A stretch of 16,847 bases of DNA from an uncultured Actinomycetes bacterium (GCA_903865885.1 CAIPLJ010000049.1:1-16847), one strand, 5' to 3'; positions 1 through 8,133 are shown, numbered from the stretch's first letter. A program made the numbers and translations. The notes: generated from the sequence alone by a model not told the origin.

Positions 1-67
1 CAAATTCGTGGACCATGACAGATAAAAGCAAAGCCACGGCAAATGCAAGAATTCCAAGAAACTTCAT
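1..67 (-). CDS. Site-2 type membrane metalloprotease (RseP/Rip1, M50 family), N-terminal fragment
   Basis: Only the first 22 codons are in the window. They read as a start Met followed by a hydrophobic first transmembrane segment that runs into VMVHEF, the beginning of the HExxH zinc site of M50 intramembrane proteases; the second His lies beyond the window edge. The ATG shares one base with the dxr stop codon (TAATG), so the two are translationally coupled. In actinobacteria a Rip1-type protease directly follows dxr and is itself followed by ispG, which supports the call. Family members cleave membrane-bound anti-sigma factors and other single-pass proteins; the substrate here cannot be inferred. 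The identification rests on the HE motif, the hydrophobic start and the gene order. Confidence 0.8.
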   Translation of the reverse strand, partial: MKFLGILAFAVALLLSVMVHEF

Positions 68-1209
68 TAACCAACCTTTTTCAAGAGTTCCCGAGCAGTA
101 CGTCGTGCATCTTCCTCGGCAGCACTGACATCAGCGAGATCTCGCAGTGTAGACACAGCAGATGTACGCAGCGTATCAACCACAGATGAAACAACATCGA
201 TAATTGATGTGAAGCCAATCTGGCCATCGATAAATGCTTGCACAGCAACCTCGTTAGATGCGTTAAAGATTGCTGGGAGTCCTCCCCCAATTTCGCCACA
301 TGTGCGCGCCAGCGCAATGGCAGGAAAACGTTTGGTATCAATCGGTGCAAATGTCCATGAATGAGATTGTGTCCAATCAATTGGTTGCGTGGCTGCAGGA
401 ACGCGATGCGGGTAGTGAAGTGCAAGTGAGATTGGCCCCTTCATATTAGGAGGAGAAGCTTGTGCAATTGTTGAACCGTCTACAAATTCGACCATAGAGT
501 GCACTACAGATTGAGGATGAATAACAGCCTCAATCTGTGAATAAGGAACTCCGAAAAGATAGTGGGCTTCAATAATCTCTAGCCCTTTATTCATCAATGA
601 TGCTGAATTAATGGTGACAACGGGACCCATAGACCATGTTGGATGTTCGAGCGCTTCGGCAAGTGTGACACTGGATAAATCTCTGCGGTCACGGAACGGG
701 CCACCACTTGCAGTAAGCACAAGTTTTGCAATCTCAGATTTCTTCTCACCAATAAGTGCCTGCCAGATTGCTGAATGTTCAGAGTCGACGGGAAGCAATT
801 GATCAGGTTTTGCGCGCCCAATGACTAAATCGCCACCTGCAACTAAGGATTCTTTATTTGCAAGCGCTACTCGATTATCAACATCAAGGGCGGCAAGAGT
901 TGGCGCTAAGCCAATAGAACCCGTAATTGCATTCAGAACTACATCGCACGAAATTGCAGCAACTTCAGTTGAAGCATGTTGACCATCGATAACTTCTACT
1001 CCTGGTAGAGCTTGTCGAATCAGATCTGCATTCTTTACAACACCGACGACCTTTACCCTAAATTTCTTAGCTTGAGCAATGAGGAGTTCGGGATGTGTTC
1101 CAGCCGCCGACAGTGCAACTACAGTAAAGAGTGAAGGGTTGGCTTCGACAATGTCTAGTGCCTGTACGCCAATCGAACCGGTGGAGCCAAGAATGACAAT
1201 TTCATGCAT
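67..1209 (-). CDS. dxr: 1-deoxy-D-xylulose 5-phosphate reductoisomerase
   Basis: Converts DXP to 2-C-methyl-D-erythritol 4-phosphate with NADPH, the first committed step of the non-mevalonate isoprenoid pathway in the cytosol. At 380 aa it is a normal length. The NADPH loop GSTGSIG is at residues 8-14. The metal ligands correspond to D142 and E144 (VDSEHSA) and E211 in MNKGLEIIEA. The TASGGPFR loop (about 166-173) and HPQSVVHSMVEF (231-242) are family hallmarks, so the enzyme looks intact. The ATG at 1209 overlaps the end of the upstream aldehyde dehydrogenase by 8 nt, and its TAA shares a base with the ATG of the downstream protease gene. It is thus embedded in a tightly packed operon with no room for a promoter of its own. 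Confidence 0.97.
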   Translation of the reverse strand: MHEIVILGSTGSIGVQALDIVEANPSLFTVVALSAAGTHPELLIAQAKKFRVKVVGVVKNADLIRQALPGVEVIDGQHASTEVAAISCDVVLNAITGSIGLAPTLAALDVDNRVALANKESLVAGGDLVIGRAKPDQLLPVDSEHSAIWQALIGEKKSEIAKLVLTASGGPFRDRRDLSSVTLAEALEHPTWSMGPVVTINSASLMNKGLEIIEAHYLFGVPYSQIEAVIHPQSVVHSMVEFVDGSTIAQASPPNMKGPISLALHYPHRVPAATQPIDWTQSHSWTFAPIDTKRFPAIALARTCGEIGGGLPAIFNASNEVAVQAFIDGQIGFTSIIDVVSSVVDTLRTSAVSTLRDLADVSAAEEDARRTARELLKKVG

Positions 1210-2629
1210 TGATATTGGACATCACATGTTTGATTCGTGTGTAATCCTCAAAGCCATAGGCAGAGAGATCTTTTCCATATCCACTGCGCTTAAAACCACC
1301 ATGTGGCATTTCGGCAACGATAGGAATGTGGGTATTAATCCAGACGCAACCGAAATCAAATGCCTTGGCCATGCGCATTGCACGGCCGTGATCCTTAGTC
1401 CAGACAGATGACGCTAGGCCGTAATCAACTCCGTTGGACATCGCTACAGCTTCTGCTTCATCCTTAAACTTCTGAATCGTAATTACTGGACCAAAAATCT
1501 CGGACTGAATGAGTTCATCGCTCTGCTTAAGATCTGCAATCACAGTAGGTGCAACAAAGTAACCGGGACGATTTGTTGGTTGTCCTCCAGCCACAATGCG
1601 CGCATGTGATGGAGTACGTGAAATAAATCCATTGACACGTTCAAATTGCGATGCGTTATTTACGGGGCCGACAATGACATCTTCATCAGGCATACCCATT
1701 CCGATGTGATTGGTTGCTTGGTCTGCAAGTAGCTTGACCATCTCGTCATAGACACCTTCTTGCACAAGTACGCGCGTTGCCGCTGTGCAATCTTGTCCAG
1801 AGTTGAAGTATCCAGCGATAGCTATGCCTTCGGCTGCTGCCTGTAAATCTGCATCATTGAAGACGACAACTGGTGCCTTGCCACCGAGTTCAAGGTGTAC
1901 GCGCTTGAGTGATTTTGCAGCAGCGCCTGCTACTTCCATACCTGCGCGAACAGAGCCTGTAATAGAAACCATTGCAGGAGTTGCGTGATCTACAAGCGCT
2001 GCACCAGTTGCGCGTTCGCCAGTAATTACATTGATAACGCCTTCAGGTAGGAACTCGCTCATGATTCCAGCCATAAAGAGTGTAGATGCTGGAGTTGTAT
2101 CACTTGGCTTAAGAACAACAGTATTTCCTGCAGCAATTGCAGGTGCCCATTTCCAGACAGCCATCATCATTGGATAGTTCCATGGTGTTACCTGCGCACA
2201 GACGCCAACTGGTTCGCGGCGAATAAAAGAAGTCATACCGTGCATATATTCACCAGCAGACTTACCTTCAAGATTTCGCGCAGCACCTGCGAAGAAGCGA
2301 ATCTGATCAACCATGGGAGGCATTTCTTCTGATGCAGTGAGGCTCTTTGGCTTTCCGCAATTCTCAGATTCAATATCTACAAATTCTTCTGCGCGAGATT
2401 CGATGGCATCGGCGATTTTCAGTAGTGCTCGCTGGCGTTCGGATGGAGTTGAATCGCGCCATCCAGGGAAGGCACCACTTGCAGCTTTCATAGCCTTATC
2501 GATATCGGCGCTATTTGAGATTGGCGCTGTGGCAAATGCTTGGCCAGTAGAAGGGTTAATCAGAGTCGTAGTTTCACCTGATGCTCCATCAACAAATTTC
2601 CCATTGATGAAATTCTGTAACTTCTTCAC
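1202..2629 (-). CDS. NAD(P)-dependent aldehyde dehydrogenase, probably gamma-aminobutyraldehyde dehydrogenase (PatD/YdcW-like)
   Basis: A 475-aa class I/II-type aldehyde dehydrogenase that oxidises an aldehyde to the acid. N151 (PWNYP), K174 (LKPSD), the Rossmann turn ITGSVRAG (223-230), general base E247 (LELGGK) and nucleophile C281 (SGQDCTAA) are all present. Length and long stretches such as FFAGAARNLEGKSAGEY (112-128) and PHGGFKRSGYGKD resemble E. coli PatD, which turns 4-aminobutanal from putrescine into GABA; a betaine-aldehyde or other amino-aldehyde substrate is possible. The start is GTG at 2629, 3 nt after the DinB-like gene stop, with only a weak AGG 8 nt upstream. Lying between a DinB-like gene and dxr in a housekeeping operon is unusual for a catabolic enzyme. 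Family is certain; substrate is inferred. Confidence 0.9.
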   Translation of the reverse strand: MKKLQNFINGKFVDGASGETTTLINPSTGQAFATAPISNSADIDKAMKAASGAFPGWRDSTPSERQRALLKIADAIESRAEEFVDIESENCGKPKSLTASEEMPPMVDQIRFFAGAARNLEGKSAGEYMHGMTSFIRREPVGVCAQVTPWNYPMMMAVWKWAPAIAAGNTVVLKPSDTTPASTLFMAGIMSEFLPEGVINVITGERATGAALVDHATPAMVSITGSVRAGMEVAGAAAKSLKRVHLELGGKAPVVVFNDADLQAAAEGIAIAGYFNSGQDCTAATRVLVQEGVYDEMVKLLADQATNHIGMGMPDEDVIVGPVNNASQFERVNGFISRTPSHARIVAGGQPTNRPGYFVAPTVIADLKQSDELIQSEIFGPVITIQKFKDEAEAVAMSNGVDYGLASSVWTKDHGRAMRMAKAFDFGCVWINTHIPIVAEMPHGGFKRSGYGKDLSAYGFEDYTRIKHVMSNINA

Positions 2630-2632
2630 TAT

Positions 2633-3112
2633 TTATGCCTGACCCTTCGTAGCGCGAACCATCTGATCACCGTGATCGTATGGGTGTTTTGTATATGTCT
2701 CGAGCCAACGGGCGATGGTGTATTTACCAGCTTCTGTATGCTCACCAAATTTTTCAAGATCGCATTCAGTGAGACGCTTCACGACATCGAGAGAAGCTGC
2801 ACGCACTGCTGCATACACTGCAATTGAATTGGCTACATCACCATCGGCATAGGCAAGCTTTGGTTCGTTGGCCCATGCTGCTTCGTCATAACCCTGAATG
2901 ATTGAACCTTCAGGTTCTGCAACAAGTCTGCGCAGGCGCGCATATGACTGCGCCTCTGAATCTGCCATGTGGTGGATACATTGACGTGCAGACCATTCGT
3001 TCTCGGCATGAACATCCATTAACTCTGGAGTTACTGCGTGAGCGAGATTAAGAAAATATTGTGATGCTGCTTCATATGCCGCAGCTGCTTCTTTCATATC
3101 CACTGATGTCAT
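2633..3112 (-). CDS. DinB-like four-helix-bundle protein (DinB/YfiT superfamily)
   Basis: About 159 aa, predicted helical and soluble. The superfamily's metal-binding triad is visible as His47/His48 (IHHMADSE) plus the HxxxH pair His143/His147 (KHPYDHGDQ). Members of this superfamily include thiol-dependent transferases (mycothiol or bacillithiol users) and damage-induced proteins of unknown function; the sequence does not say which this is. I placed the start at ATG 3112, 14 nt after the rlmN stop, because an upstream in-frame ATG at 3166 would add 18 residues lying mostly inside rlmN. No strong Shine-Dalgarno is visible for either, and ATG 3097 is also possible. It is followed after 3 nt by the aldehyde dehydrogenase, so the two may form an inserted pair. 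Confidence 0.75.
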   Translation of the reverse strand: MTSVDMKEAAAAYEAASQYFLNLAHAVTPELMDVHAENEWSARQCIHHMADSEAQSYARLRRLVAEPEGSIIQGYDEAAWANEPKLAYADGDVANSIAVYAAVRAASLDVVKRLTECDLEKFGEHTEAGKYTIARWLETYTKHPYDHGDQMVRATKGQA

Positions 3113-3126
3113 GGAAGTGATACTAG

Positions 3127-4254
3127 TTAATTCTTCTCTTTCTCGGAAGCAGCTAATTGCCCGCATGCCCCATCAATTTCGCGTCCTCGGGTATCGCGGA
3201 CAGTGACGGGAACTCCATAGCCCTCAAGGATGCGAACAAACTCTGCTTCATCTTCGCGACGTGATGCAGTCCACTTTGAACCTGGGGTCGGGTTGAGAGG
3301 AATGAGATTTACGTGAGCATTGCGGTTTTTTAACAAGCGGCCAAGAAGATCTGAACGCCACGATTGATCATTGATATCGCGAATAAGTGCATACTCGATT
3401 GAGTAACGTCGCCCAGTTTTCTTTTCATATGCATCGGCTGCTGCCAATACTTCACGTACATTAAATCGATTGTTGATGGGAACTAGGCTGTCGCGGAGTT
3501 CGTCATCAGGGGTATGAAGTGAAACCGCTAGCGTGCAGTTGATTCCTTCATCCATCAGCTTTTCGATTCCATTAACAAGTCCCACCGTCGAGACCACTAC
3601 TGAACGTGCAGAGATTCCAAGTCCATCGGGATTTGGATCTGTGATGTTGCGTAGTGTGCGGACCACTGCGTTGTAGTTGGCAAGTGGTTCGCCCATTCCC
3701 ATAAATACAATGTTGGACAGTCGTGTTGGTCCGCCAGGCATCTCACCATTGGCGCATGCTCGTGCGGCAGCCACGATTTGATCTGTAATTTCTCCGGCAG
3801 AAAGATTTCGAGTGAGCCCCGCCTGCCCTGTTGCACAAAACGGACAGTTCATGCCGCAACCTGCTTGTGATGATATGCAGACTGTCGTGCGATCTGTATA
3901 ACGCATCAGGACGGATTCGACGAGAACGCCGTCGTGCAGCTTCCATAAATCTTTTCGAGTCATTCCACCATCTGTTGTACGCGTGGTGACTAGCTCAATG
4001 AGTTTTGGAGTCAGAGCATCTGCAATTGTCTGTCGCTCTGCAGCAGGAATGTCAGTCCATTCATCGGGGTCATTGGAAAGATGTGCAAAGTAATGAGTTG
4101 CAACTTGTGCTGCGCGAAATGGTTGGAAACCAAGTTCTTTAGCAAATGCTTTACGTTCGGAAGGACCAAAATCTGCAAAGTGCTTGGGAGCCTTCTTGCG
4201 TTGTACTGGTTCGTCAAATACCAATTTTAATTCAGTCGGACGTTCTGTTGTCAT
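3127..4254 (-). CDS. rlmN: Dual-specificity 23S rRNA A2503 / tRNA A37 C2-methyltransferase
   Basis: Radical SAM enzyme that methylates C2 of A2503 in 23S rRNA and of A37 in some tRNAs. Counting from ATG 4254 (375 aa), the radical-SAM cluster is C133, C137 and C140 in AGCGMNCPFCATGQ. The two cysteines of the methyl-transfer chemistry are present as C126 (TVCISSQ) and C364 (DGACGQL), which separates RlmN/Cfr enzymes from other radical SAM proteins. MGMGEPLANY is another family signature. A longer in-frame start at 4302 exists, but 4254 gives the classic ATGA overlap with cdsA and removes a basic extension that would lie inside cdsA. Cfr is a paralogue, but the rpsB-to-dxr operon context points to the housekeeping RlmN. 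Confidence 0.96.
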   Translation of the reverse strand: MTTERPTELKLVFDEPVQRKKAPKHFADFGPSERKAFAKELGFQPFRAAQVATHYFAHLSNDPDEWTDIPAAERQTIADALTPKLIELVTTRTTDGGMTRKDLWKLHDGVLVESVLMRYTDRTTVCISSQAGCGMNCPFCATGQAGLTRNLSAGEITDQIVAAARACANGEMPGGPTRLSNIVFMGMGEPLANYNAVVRTLRNITDPNPDGLGISARSVVVSTVGLVNGIEKLMDEGINCTLAVSLHTPDDELRDSLVPINNRFNVREVLAAADAYEKKTGRRYSIEYALIRDINDQSWRSDLLGRLLKNRNAHVNLIPLNPTPGSKWTASRREDEAEFVRILEGYGVPVTVRDTRGREIDGACGQLAASEKEKN

Positions 4255-5111
4255 AGCAACCCTGACTCTTGTGCGCGTCTCACTACTTCGAGTGCGAGCC
4301 ACAAAGCAGGGGCTGCAAAGAGAACTGAATCGAGGCGATCCATAATGCCACCATGTCCTGGAAGTAAGTTACCCATATCTTTAATTGCCATATCGCGCTT
4401 GAGCGCTGATTCGATGAGATCACCCGATGTTGCGGTAAAAACTGTGAGCAGGCCAGCTGCAGCGCCTAGATACCAGTGCGAATTCATGATGAAGTGAAAT
4501 GCAAGTGAGCCACCAACAACTGTAAATATAAGTGATCCGGTTAAACCTTCAATCGTCTTCTTAGGGCTTATCTTTGGCGCAAGTGGATGCTTACCTAGAA
4601 GTACTCCAGTTAAATATCCGAAGGTGTCGTTGCATCCAACGAGTACTACAAATGTCATAACGCGCGCCAAACCATTGTGAGGGCGTGCAAGGAGAATGAG
4701 GAAGCCAGCAAGGAATGGCAGATAAATAAGTGCGAGGGCGGATGCCGATGCGGTCTTAACAAAGTTTTCAGTTCCGCGCGGAAGAAGAAGTACAAGCAGA
4801 CAAGGAAAGGCAATTGCAGTTGCAACGGCAAGTCCTGAGACTCCCCCGAACCAGGAAGCAGCACCCAATCCGATAGTCGCTGTCGTAAGTGACCAGAGCG
4901 GAATATGAATATCAACGACTGTAAATGCTCGATTGAGTTCGCGGATTCCAAGAACGACAGCAAGAGTTACAAGACCTGCAAAGAGAATGCGATATGTGGC
5001 GAGTGAGAACCAGACGAGAAGTACCAAAAATAAACTTACGCCAATTGATGGCAGGAGTTTACGACCAGCACGCTTATTTATCGCTTCGTTGATCGAATGT
5101 ATATCTGACAC
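4251..5111 (-). CDS. cdsA: Phosphatidate cytidylyltransferase (CDP-diacylglycerol synthase)
   Basis: Makes CDP-diacylglycerol from phosphatidic acid and CTP, the precursor of all phospholipids, in the cytoplasmic membrane. The 286-aa protein has a short polar N-terminus followed by several hydrophobic membrane segments. Near the C-terminus it carries the full family signature, SALKRDMAIKD followed by MGNLLPGHGGIMDRLD (about residues 230-258), containing the metal-binding acidic residues. The start codon is GTG at 5111, 27 nt after the frr stop; no good Shine-Dalgarno is visible, though a CCCTTGGGG stretch lies just upstream. Its TGA overlaps the rlmN ATG by 4 nt. Position directly after frr is standard in actinobacteria. 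Confidence 0.96.
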   Translation of the reverse strand: MSDIHSINEAINKRAGRKLLPSIGVSLFLVLLVWFSLATYRILFAGLVTLAVVLGIRELNRAFTVVDIHIPLWSLTTATIGLGAASWFGGVSGLAVATAIAFPCLLVLLLPRGTENFVKTASASALALIYLPFLAGFLILLARPHNGLARVMTFVVLVGCNDTFGYLTGVLLGKHPLAPKISPKKTIEGLTGSLIFTVVGGSLAFHFIMNSHWYLGAAAGLLTVFTATSGDLIESALKRDMAIKDMGNLLPGHGGIMDRLDSVLFAAPALWLALEVVRRAQESGLL

Positions 5112-5131
5112 GGTAAGAGAACCCCAAGGGT

Positions 5132-5147
5132 GAAGTCTTTAGACTTC
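5132..5147 (-). repeat. Perfect inverted repeat spanning the frr stop codon
   Basis: GAAGTCT-TT-AGACTTC reads as a perfect 7-bp dyad, more realistically a 6-bp stem with a 4-nt loop that holds the frr TAA. No T-run follows it in the direction of transcription, so it does not look like an intrinsic terminator. It may instead tune termination or reinitiation between frr and cdsA, or be an RNA processing site. Confidence 0.5.
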
Positions 5148-5702
5148 GAGGAGCTCTGCCTCCTTGTGCTTTAAGAGGTCATCAATCTTTGCAACGTGAT
5201 CTGCCGTAATCTTTTCAAGTTCCTTTTCACCACGGCTTAGATCATCTTTTCCAATATCGCCATCTTTTTCTAACTTCTCCATCAGCTCTTTCGCTGTACG
5301 GCGAATATTGCGCATAGAAATCTTTGAATCTTCAGCCTTGGTCTTTGCAACCTTGATGTAATCCTTACGTCGCTCTTCTGTGAGCTGAGGGAAGCTCACG
5401 CGAATAATTGCGCCATCTGTTGCTGGGTTTACGCCGAGGTCAGATTCGCGAATAGCTTTTTCGATGGAAGACATTGCACCTTTATCAAAGGGAGAGACAA
5501 CAGCCATGCGTGACTCAGGAATCTGAATCGATGCAAGCTGAGACAGAGCAGTCCATGTGCCGTAGTAATCGACCATAATCTTGTTAAACATTGCAGGGTG
5601 CGCACGGCCAGTACGGATTGCACCGAAATCGTCTTTCGCGACTTCGACAGCCTTATTCATCTTGTCGGTCGCATCTGCGAGTGCGCTAGTTACATCTGCC
5701 AT
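5139..5702 (-). CDS. frr: Ribosome recycling factor
   Basis: Works with EF-G to split the post-termination ribosome. The 187-aa length is typical (about 185). The C-terminal half is a charged three-helix coiled region, and the N-terminal segment with AIRTGRAHPAMF (28-39) and the strand IMVDYYGTWTALSQLASIQ (about 42-60) is the conserved RRF pattern. ATG 5702 is preceded by GAAGGG with a 9-nt spacer. It follows pyrH after 27 nt and precedes cdsA by 27 nt. Both flanking junctions carry a dyad over the upstream gene's stop codon. Confidence 0.97.
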   Translation of the reverse strand: MADVTSALADATDKMNKAVEVAKDDFGAIRTGRAHPAMFNKIMVDYYGTWTALSQLASIQIPESRMAVVSPFDKGAMSSIEKAIRESDLGVNPATDGAIIRVSFPQLTEERRKDYIKVAKTKAEDSKISMRNIRRTAKELMEKLEKDGDIGKDDLSRGEKELEKITADHVAKIDDLLKHKEAELLEV

Positions 5703-5722
5703 GGTCTTCTACCCTTCAATAT

Positions 5723-5743
5723 CTCTCGTTTAAGAAACGAGAG
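5723..5743 (-). repeat. 9-bp perfect inverted repeat spanning the pyrH stop codon
   Basis: CTCTCGTTT and AAACGAGAG are perfectly complementary and separated by 3 nt; the pyrH TAA lies within the dyad. On the minus strand the stem is followed by ATATTGAAGGG, so there is no terminator U-tract and the frr Shine-Dalgarno begins a few bases later. It could shield or regulate the frr start, or mark an RNase site. This is a stronger stem than that at the frr/cdsA junction. Confidence 0.65.
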
Positions 5744-6452
5744 TTCCAATCTTTTCACCGCGAACTGCGCGGCCAATATTTCCATTGGTCATTAGATCAA
5801 AGACCACGATAGGAAGGTGGTTTTCGCGGCAGAGGCTAAATGCTGCCGCATCTGCAACTGCCAATGACTTCTGCAGAACTTCATCATAAGAAATAGTGTC
5901 GTACTTCGTTGCGTTCGTATCTTTGCGGGGATCTGCGTTATAGACGCCATCGACTCCGGACTTTGCGAGCAAAAGAGCGCCAGCACCAATTTCAAGTGCG
6001 CGCTGAGCTGCGACTGTATCTGTTGTAAAGAATGGCATTCCTGCACCTGCACCAAAGATCACAACTCGACCCTTTTCAAGATGGCGAATTGCGCGACGTG
6101 GAACATATGGCTCGGCAACTTGGCCCATAGCAATTGCTGTCTGGACTCGAGTATCGACGCCCTCTTTTTCAAGAAAATCCTGGAGCGCTAAACAGTTCAT
6201 GACTGTTCCTAGCATTCCCATGTAGTCAGCGCGTGAGCGCTCCATTCCGCGCTCTGAAAGTTCGGCGCCACGGAAGAAGTTACCGCCACCGACAACGATT
6301 GCGATCTGGGTTCCGCTGCGAACAACATCTGCAATCTGTTTTGCGACATCTGCGAGAACATCGGGATCAACACCGATGCCTTTCTTGCCACCAAAAACTT
6401 CTCCAGAAAGCTTAAGGAGCACTCTTGCATAGTTACCTCTGGTACCTGGCAT
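5730..6452 (-). CDS. pyrH: Uridylate kinase (UMP kinase)
   Basis: Phosphorylates UMP to UDP with ATP in pyrimidine nucleotide synthesis; bacterial UMP kinases belong to the amino-acid kinase fold and are usually hexameric and regulated by GTP and UTP. At 240 aa it is standard. Visible elements are the LLKLSGE phosphate-binding start (12-18, catalytic Lys14), VVGGGNFFRG (about 53-62), the nucleotide segment FGAGAGMPFFTTDTVAA, and GVDGVYNADPR. ATG 6452 is preceded by AAGGGAG with a spacer of about 7 nt. The gene lies 29 nt after tsf, as in other actinobacteria. Confidence 0.97.
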   Translation of the reverse strand: MPGTRGNYARVLLKLSGEVFGGKKGIGVDPDVLADVAKQIADVVRSGTQIAIVVGGGNFFRGAELSERGMERSRADYMGMLGTVMNCLALQDFLEKEGVDTRVQTAIAMGQVAEPYVPRRAIRHLEKGRVVIFGAGAGMPFFTTDTVAAQRALEIGAGALLLAKSGVDGVYNADPRKDTNATKYDTISYDEVLQKSLAVADAAAFSLCRENHLPIVVFDLMTNGNIGRAVRGEKIGTLVS

Positions 6453-6481
6453 GAGTGCTCCCTTCGCTCGTTGGAATTAGT

Positions 6482-7309
6482 TTACTGACCTACGCGGAAA
6501 CGGTGGAATGCCTTGACGGCGGTTCCTGCCTCATCGAGGATCTGTTTAACGGTCTTCTTTGCATCCTTCGCGAAAGACTGCTCGATTAGTGAAACTTCCT
6601 TCACAAAACCGGTGACGCGTCCTTCGATGATCTTTGACAGTGATGCCTCTGGCTTACCTTCGGCGCGAGCTGTCTCTTCTGCAAGGCGACGCTCTGTCTC
6701 AATAAGGTCTGCTGGAACATCTTCGCGATTAACGAAGCGTGGTGCAAATGCTGCGATGTGCTGTGCAACATCCTTACCAACTTCAGCTGCTTCCTTTGCA
6801 AGAGATACCAAAACGCCAACTTGTGGTGGCAAATCTGGGCTTGTCTTGTGAAGGTAGAGACCAACAGGTCCTTCGATTACTGCCACGTTACGAATTTCAA
6901 TCTTCTCGCCGAGCATTGCATTTCCTTCATCAATAACAGACTGAACGGTCTTGCCGTTAGCCATAGTTGATGAGAGGAATGAAGCAACATCTGCTGACTT
7001 TGATGAAACAAGCTGATCAACGAGTTCATCACCAAGTGCGATAAAACGCTCGCCCTTTGCAACGAAGTCTGTCTCGCAGTTAAGTTCGAGCATGACACCT
7101 AGGTCACCTGAAACCTTTGCTACAACCAAACCATTTGAAGTAAGACGACCTTCGCGCTTTGTAACGCCCTTTTGTCCCTTAACACGAATGATTTCAATAG
7201 CCTTGTCATAATCGCCATCTGCTTCATCAAGCGCCTTCTTGCAATCGAGCATTCCTGCTGCAGTTGCTTCGCGGAGGCGCTTTACATCTTCTGCTGAATA
7301 GTTAGCCAA
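6482..7309 (-). CDS. tsf: Translation elongation factor Ts
   Basis: Guanine-nucleotide exchange factor for EF-Tu. The 275-aa protein has the N-terminal UBA-like domain (MANYSAEDVKRLREATAAGM) with the CKKALDEADGDYDKA signature (about 23-37), and the EF-Tu-contacting TDFV motif at 80-83. The start is TTG at 7309: the N-terminus aligns only from this codon, and an in-frame GGAGG inside the last rpsB codons sits 10 nt upstream. The rpsB stop is 5 nt away, so the two genes are almost certainly co-translated. A TTG start on such a highly expressed gene is unusual. Confidence 0.97.
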   Translation of the reverse strand: MANYSAEDVKRLREATAAGMLDCKKALDEADGDYDKAIEIIRVKGQKGVTKREGRLTSNGLVVAKVSGDLGVMLELNCETDFVAKGERFIALGDELVDQLVSSKSADVASFLSSTMANGKTVQSVIDEGNAMLGEKIEIRNVAVIEGPVGLYLHKTSPDLPPQVGVLVSLAKEAAEVGKDVAQHIAAFAPRFVNREDVPADLIETERRLAEETARAEGKPEASLSKIIEGRVTGFVKEVSLIEQSFAKDAKKTVKQILDEAGTAVKAFHRFRVGQ

Positions 7310-7314
7310 TTTAC

Positions 7315-8115
7315 TTATGCCTCCACTGTTGTAGCTGGTGCATCTGTAGCTGGTGCTGATGCAAGGATTTCCTTTTCAAGCGCTTCCGCCGCTGCAGCTT
7401 CTGCTGTTGCTACCGGTGCTGGAGCTGCTGCAGAGCGTGCCTTGAGGCCTTCTGCAATTGCATCGGTGATGACGCGTGTAAGCAGCTCGATTGAACGGAT
7501 TGCATCGTCGTTACCAGGAATCTTGTAATCAACTTCATCTGGATCGCAGTTTGTGTCAAGGATTGCAATCACAGGAATACCAAGCTTCTTAGCTTCGGCA
7601 ACTGCAAGGTGCTCCTTCTTTGTGTCAACAACCCAGATTGCTGAAGGCAACTTGGTCATGTGACGAATACCGTCAAGGTTCTTAAAAAGCTTTTCGCGCT
7701 CACGGCGAAGGACAAGAAGTTCCTTCTTTGTGAGCAATAGGTCATTTGCTGTCTCAAGAGCTTCAAGCTCCTTGAGGCGCTGAATACGCTTGTAGACAGT
7801 TGGGAAGTTAGTGAGCATTCCACCTAACCAGCGCTCTGTAACTGTTGGCATGCCAACGCGAGCTGCTTGATCGATGATTGGCTTGTGAGCCTGCTTCTTT
7901 GTTCCTACGAATAGGACGTGGCCACCCTTTGCAACAGTGTCCTTAACGAATGCATAAGCAGAATCGATAAGTGCGAGTGATTGCTGGATGTCGATGATGT
8001 AGATGCCATTGCGTTCTGTGAAAATAAAACGCTTCATCTTTGGATTCCAACGACGAGTCTGGTGTCCGAAGTGGACTCCGCTGTCGAGGAGTTCGCGCAT
8101 TGTTACTACTGCCAT
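7315..8115 (-). CDS. rpsB: 30S ribosomal protein S2
   Basis: Small-subunit protein needed to load S1 or mRNA-binding elements in many bacteria. At 266 aa it has the usual core: MRELLDSGVHFGHQTRRWNPKM (6-27 region), the TNFPTV and GIRHMTKLPSAIWVVDT elements, and the IPVIAILDTNCDPD block. The last 35-40 residues form an Ala/Pro/Glu-rich low-complexity tail, as in other actinobacterial S2 proteins. ATG 8115 is preceded by AAGGAG with a 9-nt spacer. It is the first gene of the operon; the 5' leader holds two inverted repeats, listed separately, that may mediate autoregulation as for other ribosomal protein leaders. Confidence 0.97.
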   Translation of the reverse strand: MAVVTMRELLDSGVHFGHQTRRWNPKMKRFIFTERNGIYIIDIQQSLALIDSAYAFVKDTVAKGGHVLFVGTKKQAHKPIIDQAARVGMPTVTERWLGGMLTNFPTVYKRIQRLKELEALETANDLLLTKKELLVLRREREKLFKNLDGIRHMTKLPSAIWVVDTKKEHLAVAEAKKLGIPVIAILDTNCDPDEVDYKIPGNDDAIRSIELLTRVITDAIAEGLKARSAAAPAPVATAEAAAAEALEKEILASAPATDAPATTVEA

Positions 8116-8133
8116 GACGGCACGCTCCTTCTT

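Noticed and set aside
3113..3166. 18-residue N-terminal extension of the DinB-like protein from ATG 3166.
   Set aside because: It lies almost wholly inside rlmN in another frame and does not belong to the DinB fold; ATG 3112 is better placed.
4255..4302. 16-residue N-terminal extension of RlmN from position 4302.
   Set aside because: It lies inside cdsA; the ATG at 4254 gives an ATGA overlap typical of coupled genes.
6513..6851. Long plus-strand open frame opposite tsf, and similar ones opposite serA, leuB and dxr.
   Set aside because: They mirror the codon structure of the well-identified minus-strand genes, have no recognisable domains, and lack their own start signals.
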